A stretch of DNA of 36,667 bases from an uncultured Eubacteriales bacterium. Its GTDB lineage: Bacteria; Bacillota; Clostridia; Oscillospirales; Oscillospiraceae. Under the pieces are notes generated by a model that saw only the letters and a list, made by a program, of their open reading frames with translations, was not told the DNA's origin and searched no databases. The stretch covers positions 1 through 36,667 of the forward strand of contig URXY01000014.1 in assembly GCA_900552015.1 (NCBI GenBank). The letters are read 5' to 3'. The stretch's first letter is position 1. The number at the start of each line of letters is the position of its first letter. Of the stretch, positions 14,806 to 20,907 are shown one piece after another. A program made the translations under genes and the position numbers.

Positions 14806-15186
14806 ATGTGGTTATCGAGAAAGCTGAGCCAGCATGAGATGCAGGATGTGGCCTCGGCGCAGGGCGGCACGGTGACGATCGAGGGAGAAGAGACGGCGGT
14901 CTTCAGCAGCGGGGAAAAGCGAGAGGTGAAGACCGTGGGGCCGGGCGGCTATGAGTGGCAGCCGCGCAAGGGGGAGGACGTGCTGGTCGTGCGTGGAGGG
15001 ACCTTCGGCGAGGAGAGCTACGCCGTCGGTGCGCTGGACCAGACGGGCGGAGACCTTGAACCGGGCGAGGTGCGCATCCGCTCCGCCGCGGCGGGGACGG
15101 AGATCGTGCTGCACAACAACGGCAGGATCGACATCAACGGCGTGCTGTTTATCAACGGGATGCCGTATCTGCCGCTGGGAGGATGA
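14806..15186 (+). CDS. Short baseplate spike-like protein
   Basis: The 126-residue protein lies between the hub and gp25-like genes, where contractile phages encode the central spike (gpV) or XkdR. It has an OB-fold-like first part (KTVGPGGYEWQPRKGEDVLVV, with EESYAVGALDQ) and ends with GEVRIRSAAAGTEIVLHNNGRIDING, which looks like the beginning of a spike beta-helix. There is no HxH iron-binding tip motif. At this length it would be a blunt spike. Assignment is by position and strand pattern. Confidence 0.6.
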   Translation: MWLSRKLSQHEMQDVASAQGGTVTIEGEETAVFSSGEKREVKTVGPGGYEWQPRKGEDVLVVRGGTFGEESYAVGALDQTGGDLEPGEVRIRSAAAGTEIVLHNNGRIDINGVLFINGMPYLPLGG

Positions 15187-15189
15187 GAG

Positions 15190-15543
15190 ATGGAATTGAA
15201 GATCAGAAACAGAGATTACGTATCCGACGGTGCGGGCGGGCTCGTGCGTGTGAGCGGCTGGGACGAGCTTTTGGAACGCGTGCTCTTCAAGCTGAGCGTG
15301 CGGCGAGGGAGCTTTGCGCTCGCGCCGGAGCTTGGCAGCGAGCTGCACCTTTTGTGGCGGGAAAAGGGAGAGAGCCGCGCGACGGCGGCGAAGCAGTTTG
15401 TTGCTGAGGCGCTAGCAGAGGAAACGGACCTGACGGTGAGCGATGTGACCTTGGAGCAGAAGGGGGACCTTCTGACGCTGTGCATCGCGCTGCTCTATGA
15501 GGGAGAGGAGCGCGAGGTCAGCGTGAAGATCGGGGGAGAGTGA
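15190..15543 (+). CDS. Baseplate wedge protein, gpW/gp25 family (XkdS-like)
   Basis: The 117-residue protein fits the gp25 lysozyme-like baseplate family, which joins the inner baseplate to the first sheath ring. Visible landmarks are the WDELLERVLFKLSVRRGSFALAPELGSEL segment in the first half and a C-terminal helix-strand pair with VAEALAEETDLTVSDVTLEQKGDLL. This family has no enzymatic activity despite its older name. It is followed after 4 bp by the baseplate J gene, the invariant pair in contractile systems. Confidence 0.78.
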   Translation: MELKIRNRDYVSDGAGGLVRVSGWDELLERVLFKLSVRRGSFALAPELGSELHLLWREKGESRATAAKQFVAEALAEETDLTVSDVTLEQKGDLLTLCIALLYEGEEREVSVKIGGE

Positions 15544-15547
15544 GAAG

Positions 15548-16618
15548 ATGGAAGAGTTGAGGACGATCTACGAGCGGATGCGCACAGTGTTCGCAGAGGA
15601 GACGGGCTTTGTGCCGAACGACGGATGCGACATGATGGTGCGCCTCTATGCGTTGGCGGCGGAGGTGCAGTCGCTGCTGGCACAGGCGGACTGGGTGCTG
15701 GACCAGAGCTTTCCGCAGACGGCGCAGGGGCAGTATCTGGACTATCATGCTGAGACACGCGCGCTGACGCGCCTCCCGGCGGCGAAGGCGGCGGGCGTGC
15801 TGCGATTTTCCGCGCCGTCGGCAGCGGTGACGGACTACGAGATCGAGGCAGGGAGCGTCGCGATGACGACGGGCGGCGTGCGCTTTGAGACGACGGAGAA
15901 AGCAACGCTCCAAAAGGGCGAGACCTATGTGGACGTGCCGGCACGTGCTGTGGAGGCGGGTGCAAATGGCAATGCCATCGCGGACGCGGTGCACATCATG
16001 TCGGTCTATCCAGTGGGCATCACGCAGTGCACGAATCCGAAGGCATTTTCCGGCGGCAGCGGCGAGGAGAGCGACGAAAAGCTGCGCGAGCGCGTGATGG
16101 AGAGCTACAAGCGTCTGCCGAACGGCGCGAACGCGTCGTTTTACGAGCAGGAGGCGCTGCGCTTTCCGAATGTGGCGGCGGCGAAGGCGGTGGGCCGCGC
16201 ACGCGGCATCGGAACGGTGGATGTGTATGTTTCGACGCACGCGGGCGCGCCGGGGGAAGCGCTGCTCGGCGAGATCGAGGCAGCCTTGCAGAAAAAACGC
16301 GAGATCGCGGTGGACGTGGAGGTCAAGGCACCGACGGAGAAGACGGTCAATGTGACAGCGGAGCTGACGGCGGAGCAGGGCTGGACGATGCAGGAGATCA
16401 CGGACGCGGCGAAGGCGGCGCTTCAGGCGTATTTTACCGGCGAACGGCTGGGCGAGGCGGTGTATACGGCGAAGCTTGCGAGTATCCTCTATGGGGTGGA
16501 GGGTGTGAAGAACTGCCATCTGCTCTTACCAAGCGAGGATGTGAGCGTGGGCGCGACAGAGCTGCCGGTGCTCGGCACGGTGACGCTCGCGGAGATCGGA
16601 GCGGGTGAGGGCGCATGA
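15548..16618 (+). CDS. Baseplate J-like protein (XkdT-like)
   Basis: The 356-residue protein is the wedge component equivalent to gp6/gpJ. Signature parts are the N-terminal LDQSFPQTAQGQYLDYHAETRAL followed by RLPAAKAAGVLRFS, the central VDVPARAVEAGANGNAIADAV, and KAFSGGSGEESDEKLRERVMESYKRLPNGANASFYEQEAL. These are the best conserved pieces of the Baseplate_J family. The C-terminus has YTAKLASILYGVEGVKNC, also typical. Length is normal. It overlaps the next gene by 4 bp. Its intact state argues against decay of the baseplate module. Confidence 0.92.
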   Translation: MEELRTIYERMRTVFAEETGFVPNDGCDMMVRLYALAAEVQSLLAQADWVLDQSFPQTAQGQYLDYHAETRALTRLPAAKAAGVLRFSAPSAAVTDYEIEAGSVAMTTGGVRFETTEKATLQKGETYVDVPARAVEAGANGNAIADAVHIMSVYPVGITQCTNPKAFSGGSGEESDEKLRERVMESYKRLPNGANASFYEQEALRFPNVAAAKAVGRARGIGTVDVYVSTHAGAPGEALLGEIEAALQKKREIAVDVEVKAPTEKTVNVTAELTAEQGWTMQEITDAAKAALQAYFTGERLGEAVYTAKLASILYGVEGVKNCHLLLPSEDVSVGATELPVLGTVTLAEIGAGEGA

Positions 16619-17193
16619 CGTATTACGACTATCTCTGCCGCCTTTTGGAGCCGATGCGCATTTACCGCACCGAGCGCGGCAGCATCAGCGGCGGCGAATT
16701 GTATGCTGCCGGTCAGGCACTGGATGGCGCGCAGGAGAAGGTGGACTACGCCGAGCGGGAGGGCATCCTGCCGCTTGCCGAGGGCGAGGGGCTTGCAAGG
16801 CGGGAAAAACTCTTTTCCCGCTGCCCGGTCAGTGTGTCGACCGAGCTGCGGCGTGAGGCCATCGCGGCGCTCGAGCGCATCAGCGCCGACAGCTTTACAT
16901 TGGATGCCATCAACTCGACGCTCAGCGGCTGCGGCATCAAAGCGCTGGCGGAGGAGACGGAGAAGAAGGGGACGGTGAAGGTCTGGTTCCCGAACACCGT
17001 GGGCGTGCCGGACGAATTTTCACAGGTGGAGAGCATCATCCTGGATATCATCCCGTGCCACCTGCTGGTGGAGTTTTACTTCCGCTATCTCACGTGGCTC
17101 GAGTGCGAGAGAGTGGGATTCACGTGGCAGAGTGTGGAGGACGCGCACCACACGTGGGAGAGCTTTGAAAAGGCGGTGCCGGAGGAAGAATGA
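16615..17193 (+). CDS. Tail protein I / DUF2313-like baseplate protein (XkdU-like)
   Basis: The 192-residue protein follows baseplate J in the usual place of XkdU/gpI proteins, which connect wedge and tail fibre. Features are YYDYLCRLLEPMRIYRTERG at the N-terminus, the helical RREAIAALERISADSFTLDAIN region, and a C-terminal half with FSQVESIILDIIPCHLLVEFYFRYLTW that is typical of DUF2313. The tail WxxxDAHHTWESFEKA repeats the pattern of short Trp motifs. In phages a fibre gene normally comes next. Here a XhlA-like gene follows with a 4-bp overlap. Confidence 0.8.
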   Translation: MTYYDYLCRLLEPMRIYRTERGSISGGELYAAGQALDGAQEKVDYAEREGILPLAEGEGLARREKLFSRCPVSVSTELRREAIAALERISADSFTLDAINSTLSGCGIKALAEETEKKGTVKVWFPNTVGVPDEFSQVESIILDIIPCHLLVEFYFRYLTWLECERVGFTWQSVEDAHHTWESFEKAVPEEE

Positions 17194-17486
17194 CGGAACA
17201 GGAGATCTCGGTCAAGCTGACAGAGACCGAGCAGCGCGCCAAGTCGAACACGCACCGCATCGAAAAGCTGGAACAGCAGCAGAAGGACCTGAATAAGCTG
17301 GTAACGGCGGTGGAGGTGCTCGCCTCGCGTGAAATGGGCGTAGAGCGCGATGTGAAGGAGATCAAAGCAGATGTGAAGACCATCACGCAAAAGGGTGGGA
17401 AGCGATGGGACGCGATGATCGACCGCGTGCTGTATGTGCTCATCGGGGCGGTGATCTCCCTGCTGATGACCGGGGGGAGCGTATAG
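17190..17486 (+). CDS. XhlA-like hemolysin/holin-associated membrane protein
   Basis: The 98-residue protein has a long coiled coil (residues about 5-75, with LTETEQRAKSNTHRIEKLEQQQ) and one C-terminal membrane segment (MIDRVLYVLIGAVISLLM). This is the layout of PBSX XhlA, which acts with a holin to release the endolysin. It starts the lysis cassette and overlaps the baseplate gene by 4 bp. A structural role as a membrane-tethered coiled coil is also possible. Confidence 0.75.
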   Translation: MTEQEISVKLTETEQRAKSNTHRIEKLEQQQKDLNKLVTAVEVLASREMGVERDVKEIKADVKTITQKGGKRWDAMIDRVLYVLIGAVISLLMTGGSV

Positions 17487-17488
17487 AA

Positions 17489-17761
17489 ATGAAGAAAAAG
17501 AAAATGAGCTTTTCCAAGGTGTTGCTGCTGCTCGAGAGCGCCATCGTGCTGTACACGACCTATCAGGGCTTTGCGTTGGCAAGGCTCACGGTCGCAGCGG
17601 AGTTCATGGGAACGCTGCCGTGGATCGCAACGATGGTGACGGCAGCATGGGGCGCTTACGGAACGAGCGCGGCCTGCTATTACGCAAAGGCAAAGGCGGA
17701 GAACACGTGCGGCGGCGTGACGTACGAAACGGCGTGCCGCGGCATCGACTGCGAGGAGTGA
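17489..17761 (+). CDS. Small membrane protein, holin candidate
   Basis: The 90-residue product from ATG 17489 starts with MKKKKMSF and has two hydrophobic stretches, about 8-28 and 36-60 (TLPWIATMVTAAWGAYGTSAACYYA), followed by a hydrophilic, cysteine-containing tail. It lies two bases after the XhlA-like gene in the lysis cassette. Two helices with a charged N-terminus fit a class II holin, but I recognise no specific family. An upstream in-frame ATG lies within the previous gene and is not used. Confidence 0.55.
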   Translation: MKKKKMSFSKVLLLLESAIVLYTTYQGFALARLTVAAEFMGTLPWIATMVTAAWGAYGTSAACYYAKAKAENTCGGVTYETACRGIDCEE

Positions 17762-17765
17762 GGAT

Positions 17766-17954
17766 ATGGAGCTTGTGAAAAAGAGACTGGCGAATCTTCT
17801 GAGTGTGAAGAGCATCGTGACGATCTGCCTGACGGTCACCTTCTGCGTCCTGACGGTGCAGACAAAGGTGACGCAGGAATTCAACACGGTGTATCTCATG
17901 GTGATCGCGTTCTATTTCGGCACGCAGAACGGCAAGACGCAGGAGGAGACGTAA
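17766..17954 (+). CDS. Small membrane protein, second holin candidate
   Basis: The 62-residue protein has a basic N-terminus (MELVKKRLANLL), one hydrophobic segment at about 15-33 (IVTICLTVTFCVLTV) and a second near 42-53 (VYLMVIAFYFG). AGGAT-type spacing places its ATG 4 bp after the preceding stop. It is in the position between XhlA-like and endolysin genes where PBSX carries xhlB. The product is very short, yet codon choice and spacing agree with the neighbours, so it is probably real. Confidence 0.6.
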   Translation: MELVKKRLANLLSVKSIVTICLTVTFCVLTVQTKVTQEFNTVYLMVIAFYFGTQNGKTQEET

Positions 17955-17955
17955 A

Positions 17956-18615
17956 ATGCGGCACAGCCGGGACATTGACGATCTGCGCGCAGACGTGGCG
18001 GCAAACTGCCGGGCGCTGATCGCCCTTGCTGAGCGCGAGGGGCTGCACGCGCTGGTGACCGAGACGGTGCGCGACGGCGAGTACCAGAAAATGCTCGCGA
18101 AAAAGGGCTACGCGGCCGCGGGAGCGGTGACACCGTCGTTCCACGCCGATCATGCAGGACTGGCCTTCGACATTTGCAAAAATGAGAAGGGCCATGCGTA
18201 TGACGATCCTGTGTTTTTTGCGCGGATGGGAGAGCTGGGGAAAAAGGTCGGCTTTTCGTGGGGCGGCGACTGGCGGAGCTTTCCCGACCGGCCGCACTTT
18301 CAGTGGGATGCGGGCGGAGCGTACACGGGCGCGATGGTGAGAGCAAGGCACTATCCGCCGCCGATGCCGCGATTTGAGGAGGAAGAGATGACGCAGCAGG
18401 AGTTCAACGAGCGAATGGAGGCCTATCTCAAGGCACTCGCGCAGCGTGACCCCGCCGATTGGAGCGCGGAGGCGCGCGCCTGGGCCGAAGCGGCGGGCTT
18501 GATCGCGGGCGACGAGACGGGGAACAAGCAATACCGCAGCTTTTTGACGCGCGAGCAGTTCGCGGTGCTGCTGCACCGCTACGCAAAGCTGACGGGGCAG
18601 GAAAAAGCGGAATAA
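17956..18615 (+). CDS. Endolysin: M15-family peptidase with C-terminal SLH-like domain
   Basis: The 219-residue protein combines an M15 D-Ala/L-Ala carboxypeptidase-type zinc peptidase (about 1-120) with a C-terminal domain. Zinc ligands are expected in SFHADHAGLAFDI (H63/H66 and D72) and in RPHFQWD (H114). Around 145-212 there is one S-layer-homology-like unit (AEARAWAEAAGLIAGDETGN and TREQFAVLLHRYAKL), which would bind cell-wall polymers. M15 enzymes of phages cut peptidoglycan peptides for release. It is the last gene of the phage block and is followed after 8 bp by a terminator. All expected metal ligands are present, so it should be active. Confidence 0.87.
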   Translation: MRHSRDIDDLRADVAANCRALIALAEREGLHALVTETVRDGEYQKMLAKKGYAAAGAVTPSFHADHAGLAFDICKNEKGHAYDDPVFFARMGELGKKVGFSWGGDWRSFPDRPHFQWDAGGAYTGAMVRARHYPPPMPRFEEEEMTQQEFNERMEAYLKALAQRDPADWSAEARAWAEAAGLIAGDETGNKQYRSFLTREQFAVLLHRYAKLTGQEKAE

Positions 18616-18623
18616 GAGAGGCG

Positions 18624-18660
18624 AAGAGAGCTGGAGGGGAGACCCTTCGGCTCTCTTTTT
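18624..18660 (+). terminator. Intrinsic terminator closing the phage-like operon
   Basis: Bases 18624-18631 pair with 18650-18657, with further AGGG/CCCT pairing inside. A T run at 18656-18660 follows. It lies 8 bp after the endolysin stop and separates the cluster from the fermentation operon. Confidence 0.8.
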
Positions 18661-18792
18661 GCGTGCGCAGAGGCGGAAAACGGTACCGATATTGCAGGAA
18701 ATCTTGCAAAAAACAGGCGTTTTTAACAAATCAAACGGACGTACATTCACGAAAACGACAAAAAACGAGCTGAAAATTTGTTCAGTTTTTTT
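18661..18792 (+). terminator. AT-rich spacer with a second weak terminator-like hairpin
   Basis: This gene-free spacer before the gctA promoter is AT-rich compared with the surroundings. At 18770-18785 a short CTGAA/TTCAG stem is followed by seven T residues (18786-18792), which may act as a back-up terminator just upstream of the promoter. I see no direct repeat of att type here. Confidence 0.4.
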
Positions 18793-18814
18793 GAATCTTC
18801 TGTGCTGATTTTCA

Positions 18815-18843
18815 TTGATTTCATGCGGGAGTTCCACTATAAT
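18815..18843 (+). promoter_or_regulatory. Strong sigma-A-type promoter of the gctA operon
   Basis: TTGATT (18815-18820) and a perfect TATAAT (18838-18843) are separated by 17 bp. The upstream 60 bp are A/T-rich, which may serve as an UP element. The transcript start would fall near 18850, leaving a leader of about 100 nt before gctA. Confidence 0.88.
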
Positions 18844-18950
18844 CTAAACTGAAGCCTGTATGAGCACCTCTTGACGGATTTTTGAAGGAATCCATGCAAG
18901 ATGCTCATTGGCCATAAAACACGTTCATCAAAATCAGGGAGGGTTTTATC
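18844..18950 (+). promoter_or_regulatory. Structured 5' leader of gctA
   Basis: In the roughly 100-nt leader ATGAGCA (18860-18866) can pair with TGCTCAT (18902-18908), and inside that loop GGATT (18876-18880) pairs with AATCC (18889-18893). The ribosome binding site AGGGAGGG (18936-18943) follows, seven bases before the TTG start. It could be a stabilising leader or a regulatory element. I cannot match it to a known riboswitch class. Confidence 0.45.
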
Positions 18951-20048
18951 TTGAATAAGGTCATGACATTGCACGATGCCGTTGCAAAGTACGTCGAAAA
19001 CGGCGATACCCTTGCGATCGGCGGCTTCACCACCAACCGCAAGCCCTATGCTACGGTCTCCGAGATCCTGCGCCAGGGTCAGAAGGACTTCATCGTTTAC
19101 GCCGGCCCCGGCGGCGGCGAAGTCGATATGCTCATCGGCGAGGGCCGTGTGGCGGCTTACATCAACTGCTACACCGCCAACTCTGGCTACACCAATGTTT
19201 CCCGTCGTTTCCGCGCGTTCATCGAGCAGGGCAAGCTCACGTATGAGGACTATTCTCAGGACGTTCTGATGCTCATGCTGCACGCCTCTTCTCTCGGCCT
19301 TCCGTTCCTGCCGGTGCGCCTGATGCAGGGCAGTGGCCTGATGAAGTTCTGGGGCATCAGCGAGGAAAAGCGCAAGACCATGCCTAAGATCGAGGATCTC
19401 AAGTGCGCCGAGATCGAGAACCCCATGGTCCCCGGTCAGAAGGTCGTCGCCGTTCCCGTTCCCAAGATCGACACCGCCATCATCCACGTTCAGCAGGCCT
19501 CTCCGGACGGCACCTGCATCATCTGCGGCGACGAGTTCCACGACATCGACATTGCGATCGCCGCCCGTAAGACCATCGTCACCTGCGAGGAGATCGTCTC
19601 CGACGAGTTCATCCGCCGCGACCCGACCAAGACCCGTATCTTCGGCGAGTGCGTGCAGGCGGTCGTCAAGGCTCCCTACGGCGCATGGCCCTCTCAGTGC
19701 TATGCCTACTATGACGACGACGATGCCGGCCTGAAGGAATACGACAAGGCTTCCAAGTATCAGGATGCCGAGGATGCCGTCAAGCAGCTCGAGAAGGCTG
19801 CTGCCAAGGCTGCCAAGGCACTCGAGAAGGCGCCCGAGGATGAGAAGCTCAAGCTCGCTGCCGAGAACGCACAGAAGGCCTTCGAGCTCGCCAAGAGCGG
19901 CGAGAAGGTGCCCGAGACCTTCAAGGATTACGTTGAAAAGTGGGTCTACAGCTGCGAAGATCAGGCCGCGCTGCTCGACAAGATCGGCGGTAGCCGTCTG
20001 ATGCGCCTGAAGAACGAGCCGCACCTCGGCTATTCCACTACACACTAA
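18951..20048 (+). CDS. gctA: Glutaconate CoA-transferase, subunit A
   Basis: The 365-residue protein is the alpha subunit of glutaconate CoA-transferase, which moves CoA from acetyl-CoA to (R)-2-hydroxyglutarate in glutamate fermentation. The whole sequence matches the Acidaminococcus-type subunit, for example MNKVMTLHDAVAKYV, GGFTTNRKPYA, CYTANSGYTNVSRRFR, QASPDGTCIICG and TCEEIVSDEFIRRDPTK. The start is TTG 18951, supported by that family N-terminus and AGGGAGGG upstream. Compared with the usual length of about 320, it carries an extra Lys/Ala/Glu-rich helical stretch at about residues 272-320, just before the C-terminal YVEKWVYSC segment. It is first in the nine-gene operon and 21 bp before gctB. 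Confidence 0.95.
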   Translation: MNKVMTLHDAVAKYVENGDTLAIGGFTTNRKPYATVSEILRQGQKDFIVYAGPGGGEVDMLIGEGRVAAYINCYTANSGYTNVSRRFRAFIEQGKLTYEDYSQDVLMLMLHASSLGLPFLPVRLMQGSGLMKFWGISEEKRKTMPKIEDLKCAEIENPMVPGQKVVAVPVPKIDTAIIHVQQASPDGTCIICGDEFHDIDIAIAARKTIVTCEEIVSDEFIRRDPTKTRIFGECVQAVVKAPYGAWPSQCYAYYDDDDAGLKEYDKASKYQDAEDAVKQLEKAAAKAAKALEKAPEDEKLKLAAENAQKAFELAKSGEKVPETFKDYVEKWVYSCEDQAALLDKIGGSRLMRLKNEPHLGYSTTH

Positions 20049-20069
20049 GGTTTGGGAGGCTAAATAGAA

Positions 20070-20876
20070 ATGTCTGATTATACGAAGTATACCAAGCAGG
20101 AAATGCAGGCTTATGCCATTGCTAAGAACATCAAGGAAAACCAGATCGTCATCGTCGGTACGGGCCTTCCGCTGATCGGTGCGTCCCTCGCCAAGCGTGC
20201 GGTCTGCCCCAGCTGCCACCCTATCGTCGAGTCGGGCCTGATGGACTGCGACCCCGTTGAGGTCCCCCGCTCCGTCGGTGATAACCGCTTCATGGCACAC
20301 TGCGCCGTGCAGTGGCCCAACATCCGCTTCGTCGGCTTCGAGGCCAACGAGTGGCTGCACGACGAGGACCGTCTCGTCGCCTTCATCGGCGGCGCACAGA
20401 TCGACCCGTACGGCAACGTGAACTCCACCTGCATTTTCGGCAAGGGCGATTACCTGCAGCCCACCACCCGTTTCACCGGCTCCGGCGGCGCGAACGGTAT
20501 TGCCACCTACTGCAACACCATCATCATGATGCAGCACCAGAAGCGCCGCTTCATGGACCACGTCGACTACATCACCTCCTGCGGCTGGATGGACGGCCCC
20601 GGCGGCCGTGAGCGCGCGGGCCTGCCCGGCAACCGCGGTCCTCAGATGGTCGTCACCGACCTCGGCATCATGAAGTTTGATGAAGAGACCAAGCGTATGT
20701 ACCTTGCTTACTACTATCCGTTCTCCTCTCCCGAGATGGTGCAGGAGAACACCGGCTTCGAGATCGACGTCTCCCGCGCTGAACTGATGGAGGGTCCCTC
20801 TCCGGAGATCATCCGCCTCATCCGTGAGGAGATCGACCCGGGTCAGGCGTTCATCAAGGTCCCCAAGGATAAGTAA
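20070..20876 (+). CDS. gctB: Glutaconate CoA-transferase, subunit B
   Basis: The 268-residue beta subunit carries the catalytic glutamate that forms the enzyme-CoA thioester. It is E54 in PIVESGLMDC, the same position as in the Acidaminococcus enzyme. Further conserved stretches are VGTGLPLIGASLAKR, EVPRSVGDNRFMAHC, FIGGAQIDPYGNVNS, RFTGSGGANGIATY and REEIDPGQAFIKVP. Length is normal. With GctA it forms an (AB)4 enzyme in the family. GGAGG lies shortly before the start, and the gene is followed 31 bp later by gcdA. Codon use is strongly biased to C-ended codons, in line with high expression. Confidence 0.96.
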   Translation: MSDYTKYTKQEMQAYAIAKNIKENQIVIVGTGLPLIGASLAKRAVCPSCHPIVESGLMDCDPVEVPRSVGDNRFMAHCAVQWPNIRFVGFEANEWLHDEDRLVAFIGGAQIDPYGNVNSTCIFGKGDYLQPTTRFTGSGGANGIATYCNTIIMMQHQKRRFMDHVDYITSCGWMDGPGGRERAGLPGNRGPQMVVTDLGIMKFDEETKRMYLAYYYPFSSPEMVQENTGFEIDVSRAELMEGPSPEIIRLIREEIDPGQAFIKVPKDK

Positions 20877-20907
20877 TTTGTTATTTTGATAAGAAGGAGA
20901 ACATAAT

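Larger units (their letters stand above)
4232..18615 (+). mobile_element. Prophage-derived contractile-tail particle cluster, possibly domesticated
   Basis: About 24 genes on one strand, mostly overlapping or spaced by a few bases, encode packaging, head, neck, contractile tail, baseplate and lysis functions in the order usual for PBSX/Mu-like phages. No integrase, excisionase, repressor, replication, recombination, tail fibre or long tape-measure gene is present. Host genes with their own promoters and terminators lie on both sides, and I found no flanking direct repeats resembling att sites. Codon choice (GCG, GAG, CTG, CGC rich) resembles the neighbouring thyA-folA region, which suggests long residence. 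It may be a decayed prophage, a phage-tail-like particle or a gene transfer agent. The last two are inference. Confidence 0.85.

Noticed and set aside
4142..18792. Phage attachment sites flanking the structural cluster
   Set aside because: Only short A-rich matches were seen between 4142-4231 and 18661-18792, no longer than expected by chance, and no tRNA gene is adjacent.
18844..18950. Known riboswitch upstream of gctA
   Set aside because: The possible stems do not match the core motifs I know (for example glycine, lysine, cobalamin or SAM). It is kept only as an unclassified leader.
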